From assembly GCA_965153355.1 (NCBI GenBank), contig OZ231127.1, positions 39,556,001 through 39,620,000 of the forward strand: a DNA stretch of 64,000 nucleotides. Direction: 5' to 3'. The DNA is from Flaccisagitta enflata. Its lineage: Eukaryota; Chaetognatha; Sagittoidea; Aphragmophora. The notes beneath the pieces are model-generated. The model did no database searches and was not told where the DNA came from. It saw only the letters and a program-made list of their open reading frames with translations. Shown here one piece after another: positions 1 through 12,300 of this stretch. A program made the translations under genes and the position numbers. Each line of letters begins with the position of its first letter. Positions within the stretch are counted from its first letter, which is position 1.

Positions 1-2
1 CT

Positions 3-2726
3 TTGGACGGTGCGACGCCGCCCCCAATGGACCCAATCAATCCCAGAGCCTCATGGAATTTATCCCGCCCTCCAAAACCGAGTAACATCTGGGGAGAAAA
101 CGTTTGGTCCAGAGAGACTGGAGGAAGAGGAGAAGGTGGAAAAGGCGGTGGAGGGAAGACGAGAGAAGTTAAAGAATCGTTTCGAAGACTGGGGGAAGGA
201 GATAGGGCAGAGGTCGGGGAGAAGACAGAGAAGTTAAAGAGAGGAAAGGATGATTGGAAAAGAAAAGGCTCAGAGGGAGGTGAAAAGCTTGTTGAAAGAA
301 CGGAGATACAGTCGGATGATAACCATGAGACAAGAAAGGGTAATGATGAAACAAAAGGAGAGAAAACAGTAAAGGAAACGGGGGAGAAGGAGCGTGAATG
401 CGCGCAGAGCAAAAGTCAAGAAAGGGCCGCGACAATTCCGGCTGAACCAACGTTATTCAACGCATATCGTCCTTCCGTTCAGTCCACACAAAACGTCTTT
501 CGCTTTGATATCATCGAACCCCGTAGCTATTCGGACGTCATGCCAGTAACTGCGCAACATCAACAGCAACATCGTGGCTCACGGTCATCAGCGCGAGCCG
601 AGGGGAGTAAGGATATAACGACGATACGATGCCAACAACACGGGCACGTGTCAGCGTCAAAAATCAATGCGCTGCAAAGCGGTGAGCAGCAAAAACAGAG
701 AGAAATGCGAGTGGAGGAGGAGGATCAAACCGGCAAAATCCGGAAAGAAGAGAGAAAGTCGTCGTTGAGGGAGAGAAGAAAATCCACTCCCGCGTCAGTT
801 CCTACGACGACGACGGCGCAGTTACGTCGAGATGAAGAGGATGGTTCCACCGTGAGCAACGCAGTAGATGCTTCCGGAATGACACGGTTGGCGCCGCCGT
901 CTCTGCCGAGAGATCGAATTGTATCTGATCCCCTTCCTCCCGGTTTCGAGCAGAACAACACCCCCGCCATCAACAATGGTCAAAGACGCGACTACGCACA
1001 GGAGGCGAAATTGGGACACGATGGAGAGACGAGGTCGACGCAAAGTGAAGAAATTGACGAATCGAAGAGAACAACGACTAGGGAAGTTTTCTTTTCAAAC
1101 TCATCATCGATGGAAAAGAAAATCTCGTTTGAGGGACGCGTCGCGTCATTGGATGACAATCCTAAGACCGAAAAGAGAGCGAGCCAAGCCAAATCCTTTT
1201 CCATCGATTCACCGGAAGCTGTTTCCATCGAAAGTAGTAGAGACTCTGGAACTGGCGGTAATAATAAAACGCTCAAGAGGTCGAAGAAGAGGTTCGATTC
1301 GGTAAATGGAGATTTGGAGGTTAATTTACCACATAAATCCTCGATGACCGACGAGGCCGAGGAGAAGGAGCAAAAACAGTCCAACTCGATCCTCACGCGT
1401 ACTAAAGCCGCGACAAATCCCTCAACTGGCGAGAGGGAAGAGGCTTTAACGCCGCAAGCGGTGGTGTCAGCGCCGGTGGTGGAAAAAGAGGAACATTCCG
1501 GCAATCGCGAAAACGGTGGTGTGGAAATATCGACGACGGGAGCATTTGGCACGTGGGGATCATCTTCATCAGAATCGAGACGAAACCGGAAATCGTCGAT
1601 GCGACAAAAACGCGTCTCTTTTTCCAAGACAGATCCGTTGGATCCGACTAAGAAGATTACGGGACGCTCTCTGCCGTCTCTTAATAAAATCAACAACTCG
1701 ACTATGGGAAATGGCGACGGTCGGGAGGGAGGAGATGACGACGACGACGATGACGAGTCCGGAGAACGCGTCAGGAACTGCGGATCTTATCATTACGGCC
1801 GTGGCAAGCAAAGGAAAACTTCGCAATTCTTCCCCGTTGGAGCGCCAATTCGCCGCTGCGGCAGCACCGTCGAAACTTGCATCGACGACGCTATCAAGTC
1901 TCAGGAACGCTTAAATATGCTCAATACAGAAAATTCCGGCGATGGAAATACCAACAATGACAAAAGTAAAGCCACGCACAGATTGCTCACTTCAACAACC
2001 TCCTCGTCAATATCTCCTCAGCGGAAACCTCCGCCGTCTTCCTTACCCAAATCCAGCGCCAGATTCAAATCACTCGTCAGCCAAGATTCCGCGTCAAGCA
2101 GCAACACGACCACATCGACGACGCCTTCCGTCGAGGATTCGGTTTTCGCCGTCAGAAGGCAGCACAATTTCAACCACCATCATAATCAGCAACAAACCTC
2201 TCACCAACTGGCGCCATCTTCTGTCAAAACTCCCGCGGAAAAGCCGAGAAGGAAAGGCGGCGTATCGACTGACGCATCGACGCCACCGCCGGTGGAGGCT
2301 ACGTCAACGAAACAAAAACACGAAACAAAGACCACACGAAGGCCGACGTCGAGAGAAAGAAGCAAACCCACAGGCAATAACGATGAAAGGCCGCGCGATG
2401 GAAACATTTCGGGACGCTTCGTGACAAAAAGGCGCGATACAGAGTCAATGCCGACGAGAGAAAAAGAGACAGTATCCCGATCTACTCCCCATGAAGACCC
2501 GGAGGGCGTCGATAACGCCACACGATGCGACAACTTCTCAACGACCATCACGCACGGAAAGATGGAGACTACCTTCGGTAGCGGCGGAAGTGGCGAGGGC
2601 GAAAAACAAAAGACGGGCGAGGAGAGTGAGAATTTCGCCGGTAGGCAGAGCGTAACTCCGGAAGTCGAGAAAAACAAAAGCGATTCGCGTCAACGAAGAA
2701 AATCCATAAGCGAAAGTAACGTTTGA
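3..2726 (+). CDS. C-terminal part of a large low-complexity protein, unrecognised
   Basis: The frame is open from the left edge to a TGA at 2724-2726, about 907 codons with no visible intron, so it is probably one long 3' exon of a gene starting outside the window. The product is hydrophilic and looks disordered: Arg/Lys/Glu-rich at the start, then Ser/Thr-rich, with a seven-Asp run near codon 580, poly-Ser and His/Gln-rich stretches. It has no membrane segment and no fold I can name. More ordered-looking islands are SWNLSRPPKPSNIWG near codon 17, a PP1-type docking motif KRVSF near codon 536 (bases 1608-1622) and RRCGSTVETCIDDAIKSQ near codon 620. The CpG-rich, codon-like base composition, unlike the AT-rich flank after the stop, supports real coding. 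The first codon seen is TTG at position 3, so no start is present. The next gene, ALYREF, converges on it. I could not assign a family. Confidence 0.72.
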   Translation: MDGATPPPMDPINPRASWNLSRPPKPSNIWGENVWSRETGGRGEGGKGGGGKTREVKESFRRLGEGDRAEVGEKTEKLKRGKDDWKRKGSEGGEKLVERTEIQSDDNHETRKGNDETKGEKTVKETGEKERECAQSKSQERAATIPAEPTLFNAYRPSVQSTQNVFRFDIIEPRSYSDVMPVTAQHQQQHRGSRSSARAEGSKDITTIRCQQHGHVSASKINALQSGEQQKQREMRVEEEDQTGKIRKEERKSSLRERRKSTPASVPTTTTAQLRRDEEDGSTVSNAVDASGMTRLAPPSLPRDRIVSDPLPPGFEQNNTPAINNGQRRDYAQEAKLGHDGETRSTQSEEIDESKRTTTREVFFSNSSSMEKKISFEGRVASLDDNPKTEKRASQAKSFSIDSPEAVSIESSRDSGTGGNNKTLKRSKKRFDSVNGDLEVNLPHKSSMTDEAEEKEQKQSNSILTRTKAATNPSTGEREEALTPQAVVSAPVVEKEEHSGNRENGGVEISTTGAFGTWGSSSSESRRNRKSSMRQKRVSFSKTDPLDPTKKITGRSLPSLNKINNSTMGNGDGREGGDDDDDDDESGERVRNCGSYHYGRGKQRKTSQFFPVGAPIRRCGSTVETCIDDAIKSQERLNMLNTENSGDGNTNNDKSKATHRLLTSTTSSSISPQRKPPPSSLPKSSARFKSLVSQDSASSSNTTTSTTPSVEDSVFAVRRQHNFNHHHNQQQTSHQLAPSSVKTPAEKPRRKGGVSTDASTPPPVEATSTKQKHETKTTRRPTSRERSKPTGNNDERPRDGNISGRFVTKRRDTESMPTREKETVSRSTPHEDPEGVDNATRCDNFSTTITHGKMETTFGSGGSGEGEKQKTGEESENFAGRQSVTPEVEKNKSDSRQRRKSISESNV

Positions 2727-3287
2727 AGCGATAATTGACTAATTCCCCGTCCCCAATCCCTTTTCCTAACCATTTGTCATCATCCCCAAAGGCAGAACGT
2801 TCGCGTTCACGTGAGCAAGAAATTAAATATACTCGTTATTACCTCTGTTCTTAATTTCCTCCCGTCATTGTTCGTCATCTCAATCGCTGTTGCTTGTTAA
2901 ATTAATGTTTCTGTTCCTCCTAACTAAAAATGTTTTGATTGTTTATTGACATTGTTCAAACGCAACTAGTCAGATAAAACAGTCAATCGCTATGATCGCG
3001 GGCAGGGTCAGCGATGCAGTGAATTATTTAGGCAGTGGCGCAGAAAAAATTCACCGAAGATCTAAAAAGGCAAATTGTTAACCACGGACAGAATTTAGAC
3101 TCTTATCGACTCATAGAATCGCGTACAATATGAATCTTATATATTAGAATAAAAAAGTAGTCCGTATTTAACACTATTTAGATAGATTGGACTAACGACA
3201 ATAATATATAAGGACCAATTTCAAAAAACCCTAGGCCGACAACATGAATAATGTTCAGACTGTGCAACACCCACTTTTACGATGATA
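2727..3287. other. 3' flank of the left-edge gene, no gene seen
   Basis: Past the stop the sequence becomes AT-rich and carries stops in all frames. Apart from the possible poly(A) signal, I see neither a repeat family nor coding potential. Confidence 0.5.
2822..2827 (+). terminator. Possible polyadenylation signal ATTAAA
   Basis: ATTAAA lies about 95 bases after the stop of the left-edge gene and is followed by a T-rich stretch. This is the commonest variant poly(A) signal in animals. The assignment rests only on position and sequence. Confidence 0.35.
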
Positions 3288-4399
3288 CACTTTTTTTTTT
3301 TATAAGAACATCATTTTTTGAGCAAGCCTTCAATGTTCTTAAGACGCACTGAAAATTACCATAGAATTTGCTACCCGAGCTAGATAAGTCATGAAATTTA
3401 TGAAATGAAATTTAATGAAAATTTTTGTTTTAATATTTTCATTAAAACTACCAATAACCATATTTTGCATGAATTGACTTGCATATGCCAGTTTTAAATT
3501 TCAATCCTTTATTTTACAGCTGAAAAAATATGCCAAATTCAACAAAAAACTCATTTTGTCAAGGGACCATGGCTCATTGAAAATTTTAAATTTGCATAGA
3601 AAATCAAAATATCAAGAAAACAAAAACATAGCGCGATTCCTAAAAGATCAACTGAGGGCGCTATGTTCTTATTTTAATGATATTTGGATTTTTTATGCAA
3701 ATTTAAAATTTTCAGTGAGCAGTTACTGAAATGATTGTCACTATTTTATTCACTTTTTAGTCTCATCAGAATTGAATATTTTTCAATCTTTTTGCATTTT
3801 TGTCCTTTGCTGGTGACAGATGAGTTTCCTCATGTAATTTTACAATTTGAAGTACAAAGAAATAAACACAAGCATTGACCTAAGCAGAAATAGTAACATG
3901 AATGGTAACTTAGTTCTCTGGGTAAATTCCTCTTACTTAAATTTCAGTGCGTCTTAAATTTTCAGCAGTTTCAAGGCTTGAACGTTCTTAAATTGTTCTT
4001 AATTCAAACGCACTTTTTAGCCTTTAATTAAGAACGTTCTTAATTAGTTATAAGTTGGTCATTAAGGAGAAAATGAAGGAAAATGTCAATGAAACAATAA
4101 AGAAGTAGATTTAAACATTTTAAATGAATTAAGATCAATGAAAGTAGAAAAATATATGCTATATAAAGTGAGACATGATTTGCTGAACAGAAAAGATATG
4201 GAGTCTGTCCATTTACAAAGAACAATTGATTAAAAAAAAACAGAAAAAAAATGTTCTTAGATTTTTAAGATTTCAAGCCTAATGTTCTTAATTTTTTCAA
4301 GAAATGAAGCCTTCCAATGTTCTTAGCATGTTCTTAAATTTTTGACGATTTGAAGCCTAACGTTCTTATAAACTTGGTTCTTATAAAAAAAAATAAGTG
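3288..4399. mobile_element. TA-flanked inverted-repeat element, TTATAAGAAC family
   Basis: The left end reads TA|CACTTTTT followed by TTATAAGAACATC. The right end reads GTTCTTATAAA...AAGTG|TA, so the termini are inverted and a TA sits on each side. The interior is AT-rich and repeats GTTCTTAA-type motifs many times, and an internal pair near 3570 and 3700 (ATTTTAAATTTGCATA and its complement) makes it foldable. There is no transposase frame. A second member, with termini CACGCTTTTC, lies at 15362-17204. This looks like a Tc1/mariner-derived non-autonomous element. Confidence 0.6.
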
Positions 4400-4933
4400 T
4401 AAATGTTATCCAAGAATAAAATAACACTATTTCTTTTAACATATTTTTTTAACATATTTAACTTTTTTTTTAAAATAGATGCAAGAAAAAAGTATTTAGT
4501 CAACCATTATATTATAAAATTAATCCTTATGAATCGGTATCATTAAATTTAAACAATTCACATAGGAGGCCCGCCGTTCGATGGAATCAGTTAAAATAGC
4601 CCCATACACTCAAACTTGAGATCTGGCACAAATGGTAGCTAGCGTATTTTAGTAACAAACTACAATGACATAATGACATCGTGTAGGCGTGGAGGGAATG
4701 TTCGGAAATACGAAATATTTCGGACAAATGTACGACTTTTTCTATTCTTTCGGATTCCCACGAAGGATTTTATCCCTCCTCCAAATGTTCCGAATGATTT
4801 GCAACAAGCTAACTAATTATGTCAGATTTTGCATAGTTTCAATTGCTAAGCAGCGATTTTTGGCCAAAGAATTAAAAAGGTGGTGACATGAACGCACGCG
4901 ACTTGGGTAGCCGTGTATTTGGCCTTGGTTCTT

Positions 4934-5040
4934 TTTAAATGCGTCATCGCATCTCTATAAGAGGGTCTGTCCGTCCGTCCGTCCGTTACGCCACGCCTCT
5001 AATATCACAGATGACGCATCGAGTTGCCCGCCCGGGCTTG
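4934..5040 (+). repeat. Short hairpin/(TCCG)n element, GATGCG subtype
   Basis: The hairpin ATGCGTCATCGCAT runs straight into CTCTATAA and four TCCG units. About 60 bases later GATGACGCATC appears, the reverse complement of the 5' arm including its loop, followed by GTTGCCCGCC..GGGCTTG. Just upstream, 4890-4932, GCACGCGACTTGGGTAGCC...GGCCTTGG is the 3' end of a different-subtype (GTCGCG) copy, so two copies abut here. Confidence 0.65.
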
Positions 5041-5389
5041 CTTTCTTTCCATTCTTTCTCTCGAAAAGGCGCGATGAACATCTCCTATGAGGAAATCCAT
5101 ACAAGTAAAATGATGTAACCTCGGGGATTTTGGGAAACTAATTTAGTCTTCCTTAAATTGAGAAAAACTGTAAAAAATCGGTGACCACTTTGAAGCTCTG
5201 CAAAAGATCTTTCAAATGAGATGTTGCTGGTTGTCCTAACTTTATACGTTTAGAAATGGCATTGGGATGAAGACAGTTTGTCAGGAATATAAAAATTAAC
5301 TACAGAATTTGCATGTTTTTTGTTTGTTGTAGTTTGTTGTATGACTAGAAGACCCAAATATTTACTCCTACCTGCTGCTTTTTTCTCTG

Positions 5390-5691
<302 letters not shown>

Positions 5692-5835
5692 TTTTTGTTT
5701 TTTTTTTTTTATTTCTTGGCTTCTTTCTGCGCTTGATTTAAATTTTGTCGTCATTTCCTTTAACTAACACTTTTTCCCCCTTCGCGGCATTTTTCTTGTT
5801 AGAAGTTAGACATAACGCTTTATTTCAGATGTTTC

Positions 5836-6001
5836 TAGTCGCGTGCTATACGACTCTATACCCCGATTTGTCTGTCCGTTATTTGATCCCTCTTTTTTCT
5901 CTTTTGAGTATTTTTGCACTATTTAGTTGCGGACAAAGTTGTGCCCAAATACCCAAGTGACTTTTTCCACCACTGTTCCTGCCCACGTGTGTCTGTCCTT
6001 G
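5836..6001 (+). repeat. Hairpin/(TCCG)n element, GTCGCG subtype, diverged
   Basis: It begins TAGTCGCGTGCTATACGACT then CTATACCCCG and a short TCTGTCCG tract. It contains the family's internal boxes (AAGTGACTTTTT and TTCCTGCCCA) and fades out near GTCTGTCCTTGT. The 3' arm has largely decayed. Confidence 0.5.
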
Positions 6002-6351
6002 TAGAAGCAATGCAACGCTTTTTGGACTCTGAAATGGGTTAAGTTTCATTCACTTGCGTTTGATACAGTGACTGTTTGTTGCAAGTTTAGCTGTATACCT
6101 ATGATGAATGAAATCTCAAAACATTCGGATAATTCGGTTCCCTTCGTGGGAGGGACAAAATCCTTCCCTTCCCTTCCTCCCGAAGGACATATTGACCCTT
6201 GGAACATGTCTAACATCGTGGTCAAACGTGCGGAGACATCGTATGATAACGTGCGGAGGTATGAAAGTGCGGACCCCAAGATTTATCGCGTCACGGAACA
6301 AATCGGTTAAATACTAGCTGGTTGGCGAAGAGAGTCTTCTAACTTGTGGTA

Positions 6352-6943
6352 CAGTAAAATGGGAGCAAGGACGACTTGGACTTGGACTGGGACTGGGACT
6401 GGGACTGGGATTCATTTTTCAACATTTTAATCTAGCTTATCAAATGACTCCATTTTTCAACATTTTAACCTAGCTTATCAAATGACTCCATTTTTCAACA
6501 TTTTAACCTAGCTTATCAAATGACTCCATTTTTCAACATTTTAACCTAGCTTATCAAATGACTTCATTTTTCAACATTTTAACCTAGCTTATCAAATTGA
6601 GCAAACAATTTTGCATAATTTTTTTTAAAATCAGCTTAATTAGACTATTTTTACAAATTTTACAATCATTTTTTAAAAAGAATATTTGTATAAATTAATA
6701 TCTGAGCAAAGCTTAAAACATGCATAAAACCTAGAAAATTTTTTCCAAATCATATAAAAATTTTTTGCCCAATTCAAAACGCTGAAAAATGCAGTCTTAA
6801 TGAAGTCAAGAATGAGAGAAACAAATTCATTCAAACAATATAGCAACCCTTGATTATTCTAGATCTTAAATTTTTCATAAGACAAATAAAATCAAAATAC
6901 TTTGAATCTTTCCTCCAGCCTAGGTTGACTATGCTCCCATCTG
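6352..6943. mobile_element. Tc1/mariner-like MITE, family CAGTACGATGGGAGCA, copy 1
   Basis: TA|CAGTAAAATGGGAGCAAGG at the left and GACTATGCTCCCATCTG|TA at the right form terminal inverted repeats with TA target sites. Two further copies, at 37980-38567 and 51097-51693, have nearly the same length (592, 588 and 597 bp). This copy uniquely carries a GGACTG repeat (about 6376-6411) and a 39-bp tandem array (6412-6597, about five units containing CATTTTTCAACATTTTAAC). The unit is single in the other two copies, so the array grew after insertion. No protein is encoded. Confidence 0.85.
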
Positions 6944-7479
6944 TAAATAGAAAAGAATCTGACTTCAAACAGAACGCTTCCTTCTACGTTAAGCTATATT
7001 TTTCGTAGCAATGATGTTATGTAATCATTCTGCATAAACAAACATATGGGCGCCAATTATCCGGCGGTACAGATTGAGGGGGGGGGGAAATCAGACAACA
7101 CGTAACGATGATAATAAAACAAGTTTCAAAATTTGAGATGCGAAATCAGAAGAAAAAGAACTGAAAACGTGACTTTCATCCACATACATAAATCGATAGT
7201 TGCCAAGGCATGATGATAGTTTGGTGGTAATGAATAGAGGGAATGAAGTAATTCTACATAACGTAGTTGTTCGACGTCCCACTGAAGCGTTAGGAAAAAG
7301 AAACTCGTACTAACACACTATTTTGTCACATACTGGTAGAATGACCACGTTAGTGATCGCAGCAGTAATTCATGAAAATTCCCACACTTGAAAACAACTA
7401 GGTGGTTTTCATTTTGAAAGGAAAGGAGAGTGAAGAGGCGGGGGATGGGGGGCGGGGGAAAAACGGATAAAACATTGAC
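6944..7479. other. 3' flank of ALYREF, no gene seen
   Basis: This is AT-rich sequence with a G-run near 7077-7087 and a purine-rich stretch at 7420-7470 just past the ALYREF stop, which would be the start of its 3' UTR. I found no canonical AATAAA on the minus strand here. Confidence 0.4.
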
Positions 7480-7731
7480 TTATTCCATCTTGTTGTTATA
7501 AGCGTCGAGCTGAGCATCAAGTTCTTCAGCCGTCATCGTAGGTTCTTTCCCTCTGCCACCCCGGCCGCCGCCTCCACCACCTCGTTGGGGACGGTCGCCT
7601 CTTCGGGGGCCACCTCCACCGCCACGTGGTCGGGAGGCACCGCCCGTGGATGGCCGACGAGGGGAGGAATTCTGTCGAAGAGGGGCGCCGCCGTTTAGGC
7701 GTTGACGTAAAAGACCGGCCACGTCTTCAAC
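7480..7731 (-). CDS. ALYREF: ALYREF exon 5: C-terminal RGG arm and UAP56-binding helix
   Basis: The acceptor CACAG opens onto [21 protein letters not shown] Gly/Arg-rich arm follows, then the conserved end [16 protein letters not shown] and TAA at 7482-7480. Confidence 0.96.
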   Translation of the reverse strand, partial: VEDVAGLLRQRLNGGAPLRQNSSPRRPSTGGASRPRGGGGGPRRGDRPQRGGGGGGRGGRGKEPTMTAEELDAQLDAYNNKME

Positions 7732-9243
7732 CTGTGATGGATGAAATTTTACGATTGTCAGCACAGAAGGGGGCTAAACCAATCAAAAATCACTGTCTCC
7801 TTACTCATTCATCGTCACGTTGAAAAGCGGACAGTGCTCTAGCAGCGACTGGAAGAAAGGGAATTTCACAAAAAGTAAACTCCACATTTATGCCTCAAGT
7901 TTGCGTCAGGTCACTTCAATATATATGCAATATGAGAGCTTGTCAATAAGCAAATTAATACAAATGATTGAAACATTCATGAATGTAGCGTTGCATTTTT
8001 AGTGCAGCGATCGGGAAGCACAAATTAACACGATATGCCAAATCAGTTTCAGTTTAAAAAGTCAGTTCGCCACATTCCTAGGTAAAAGAATTTGTTGCCT
8101 GTACCTGTCCCGTTGCAAGTTGAATTTCCATGGCTTTTCCGTCGAGTGGTACGCCATTGTACTGCTTCATGGCCTTTTTGGCGTCAGCGGCGACGTAGAA
8201 TACGACATCAGCAGTTCCTAACGATCGGCCCGACCTTCAAGGAATTACCAGAAGTTGAAACCCGCGTTTGCCTAGACTGCCTCGAACGTACCGCGTTCTT
8301 AGTACGTCGAGAACAACAACAACCGCAACAACGAGAACATCAGCGAGACCGACAACGAGGACAAGTGACCAACAAAAATGAGAATGACAACGACCACGAC
8401 AGGAGATACGAGAACAACGGCGGAAAATACGAGAACAAGAACAGGAACGATAATAACAAGAACAACAATGAGAACAACGACTGGAGCAACAACGACTGGA
8501 GCAACAACGACTGGAGCAACAACGACTGTGCAACAACAACGACTGGAGCAATAACAACGACTGTAGCAACAACGACTGGAGCAACAACAACGACTGGAGC
8601 AACAACAACGACTGGAGCAACAACAACGACTGGAGCAACAACAACGACTGGAGCAACAACGACTAGAGCAACAACAACGGCTAGAGCAACAACAACGACT
8701 AGAGCAACAACAACGACTACAGCAACAACAACGACTAGAACAACAAGAACTAGAACAAAGAACAACAACGAGAACAAAGAACAACAACGAGAACAAGATA
8801 AAACCATGACAGACAGTGAGCAGAAACAAACCTGTCATAGTGAACGGCAGCGGATTTGAGTTTTCCGAATTCGGAGAAAAGCTCTTGAATATCGGCGTCA
8901 GAGACGCCAAAGTCGAGGTTTGAGACAAGCAGTTTCCCGGCTGTAGTGGCGAAAGAAAAGAGATTAGTGGAAAAATATTAGTTAAGAAAAGAGAGACAGA
9001 GACAGAGACAGGGAGGAATAATGAAAGGAAAGCAGGGGTGTATATAATTGAGTCGCTTTGATCCCCCCCCCCCCCGCCTTTGATTTTCTTCCCCTCACGT
9101 TTCAAAATTTATAATTTTCTTATCCATAAGGCAATGAAACAGTGTAGTTCAGGTTTAAATAGTGTTAAATTGTGTTTCACTAATCAGTATTTATGATATG
9201 GTACTGCCAAAAGAAACAGAGAGAGAGAAAGAGAGACAGAGAC

Positions 9244-9306
<63 letters not shown>

Positions 9307-12300
9307 AAGAGGAAAAAAAGACACAGAGAGACAGAGATTGAATAACAAAAACAGACAACCAGACATCATGAGATGCATACACAGAAAAACATGCACAGAA
9401 AAACATGCACAGAAAAAAAAGACTCCCATTTACGACTTTTATCCAGTCGGTGAGAGCCGCCTTTATTGGTAAATTTGGTATACAGGCCTCTTAGTAAATA
9501 GAATGAAGGGAGTAATTAGGGAAGGGATAGAAGAAAGAAAAAAGGAAAGAAAGGAGCAGAGGGAAGGTAGACAGGAAGGGAAAGGAGTGAAAGGGATAAA
9601 GGAATAAAAACAACGAAGAGGGAAAGAAAGGAGGAAAGGCAAAGGAGAAAGAAATACGTAGGGACTTAAGGAAGGAAATGAGTTCAGGGAGAAAGTGGCG
9701 TAAGGGGAAGAATGGCGTGTGGGCATTCGGTAAAGAAAGAAGAGGGCTAGAGTAGAGAAATAGCTCCCCTGGAGAGAAACAGCTCCCCTAAGAGTAATGG
9801 CTCCCCTAGTAGGAAAGTAAACGATCAACGATAAAAGGAAGTTATGAAGATATTGGAAACAATTGATGAAGAGGAAGGACAATACATAAAAGATGAGGCA
9901 GGATTTTGGACGATAATCATCAAGTCAAACAAGGGAACAAATTATAAAATAGACAAAAATAGACTAACTCGAAGCGAGTCCATCAGATGCCATTCCGGGT
10001 GTCATTCTTCCTCGCTTGGCTTGGGTGGGTCCGTCTTCAAACATGTCGTGCTCCCACTTGTCATCGGGATTGCCCGGTGCAGGCCGGAACGGTGCTGCTC
10101 GACGAACGCCGCCGCCGCCGCCGCCGCCACCTCCTCCGCCACCGCCTAGTCATGAAAACGCGGGATTCAATATTAAGCGTCCTTTGAATCTCCTCTGGTA
10201 GCAAAGATTAGGATTCAGGCAAGTGACCTATTTAAACATACCGTATTCAACATTCATCACTACAGTCAGTGGACATAACATATCTGTGCATATATCATAT
10301 GGTTAGCATTGATCTAGTTCACTGATCATATATGAAATACAGTTTACAATAATGGATTGATAAAATTACTGCCTGCTGTAATGCTAAAAGTCGAGTTACC
10401 ATGCAACAGATCATGTCATGCAGATTCACAAGTCGTAGGAAATATTGAGAAGATTTACATATCATATGATATACCGCGTCATCAGCCTGAGATGCCGGAT
10501 TCTGTTAAGCTTTTACTCAGAGATGCCACATATCTTGGATTTCATACTGACTGTCTCTTAAACAGCATAGATTGACGTTTTTTTTATCAAAATTTTATCA
10601 AAATTGGTCAAGTAGTTTAGATTTTACAAGTCTTTAAAGTAAAAACTAATTTTCTCTCAATGGCAGAATTTTCAATAAAAATCGTGAAAAAGAGCATTTT
10701 CAAATTTCTCTCTTTTTTGAACAGTATCAGCTGGGAATATGTCAATGGTCTAGTACTATGAAAAGAAATTTGATGTAGTTTCATAAATATGTCAAATCAT
10801 CTTTCATTTAGGACTAATCTTGTGTCTCTGGCTCAATTAATTGCAAAGTGAGAGAATTGGGCAAAAACACTGTTTCTCCATTTTCCCATCAACAAGGCCA
10901 AGAGATGTCCAATAGATGCGTCCTCTTTAGATGTAAGAGACAAAAAAGAGACATATAGGAGACAAAAGAGACAAAAGAGACAAAAGAGACAAAAGAGACA
11001 TGAGAGACATAAGAGATATAAGAGTTATAAGAGACATGAAGAGACATGAAAAGAAATTAAGAGAAAACCCAAAAAATGGCCTTTAGAAAATTTCGCGTCA
11101 CAGACATACAGACATACAGACATACATACATACGTAGGGACAGAGCCTCTTATAGAGATGCGAGGACGCATCTAAAAACCAGAAGTGGCAGAAAGGAAGT
11201 TTTTTTACTTAAATACATGTAAAAACTAAAATACTTGACCGATTTTGATGAAATTTCTATGCAAAAAACCCCGATCTATACTCTTTTACAAACAAACAAT
11301 GTGAAATCCGTGATATGTGGCATCTCACAGTAAAAGCTTAACATTATCCGGCATCTCAGGCTGATGACCCGGTACTTTCATAGGAATTTTTTTTTTCATT
11401 GCACCATTATAATATTATATATTGATAAAACATTTTATTCTTTCATAATAATATATGTGAAATATCAAACTGTTTAGAAATTTATCAAGATAATGAATCA
11501 GCAAATCACCCTCTATTTTGAGGAAATTAGATTTTCACTATTCTTACAGCACTACTACTAGCTGTGATTTTAACAAGCAGTTTGATCAAAGTAACCATAA
11601 ATGCAATAAAAACGGCCGATTTTTGAAAGGTCTGTAAAGGAACTAGAACTTATCCGAACATAGCAAAATTCATGACACCTGGAAAGCCCTTCAAAAGATC
11701 TTTCTTTTGATTTAGGGGCAAATACAGGTCAACTAGCACCTAAAATTTTATCAAAATCGATTAAGATCTTCTATCATTTTTATACATCTAAAGTATTCCA
11801 GAGTATCCAAGTGACAAATTTAGCCATTTTTTCTTAAGCCTCGAGGTGGTAATTTAGTTGTTGGCCTTTCATCTGTCATTTTCTTAAAGAATTGAGAAAA
11901 AAGTGGCTACATGGACTCGAAGGAAAGATATTTTTGATATCTTTCTACACTGCATGAATTTAAGGATGGTCTCGAGAATCTTTTGACCAAAACCTGTGCT
12001 CAAAGCTGTAGAAAAATCGGCCATTTTTATTGCACTTTTGGTCAAGCTACTTGATACATACATGAATGGTGTTCTGTCCACTGACTATGACAAGGAAACA
12101 GATCCAGGCAAATTGAGAACCGAGCAAAAAGATGAAAATCTGGATTATTGCCCAATTTTACTCACCTCTCCGCCTCATTGGACCGCCCCCGCTGCCACCT
12201 CCGCGGCCACCACGAGCGCCGCCTCGACCGCCTCGTCTACCACCACCACCACCACCGCCCCCGCCGCCGCCGCCGCCTCGACCCCCGCGACGCCCAATGC

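Noticed and set aside
8092-9105. Frames of up to 268 codons over 8092-9105 on both strands
   Set aside because: They cover ALYREF exons 3 and 4 in wrong frames plus the intron 3 repeat.
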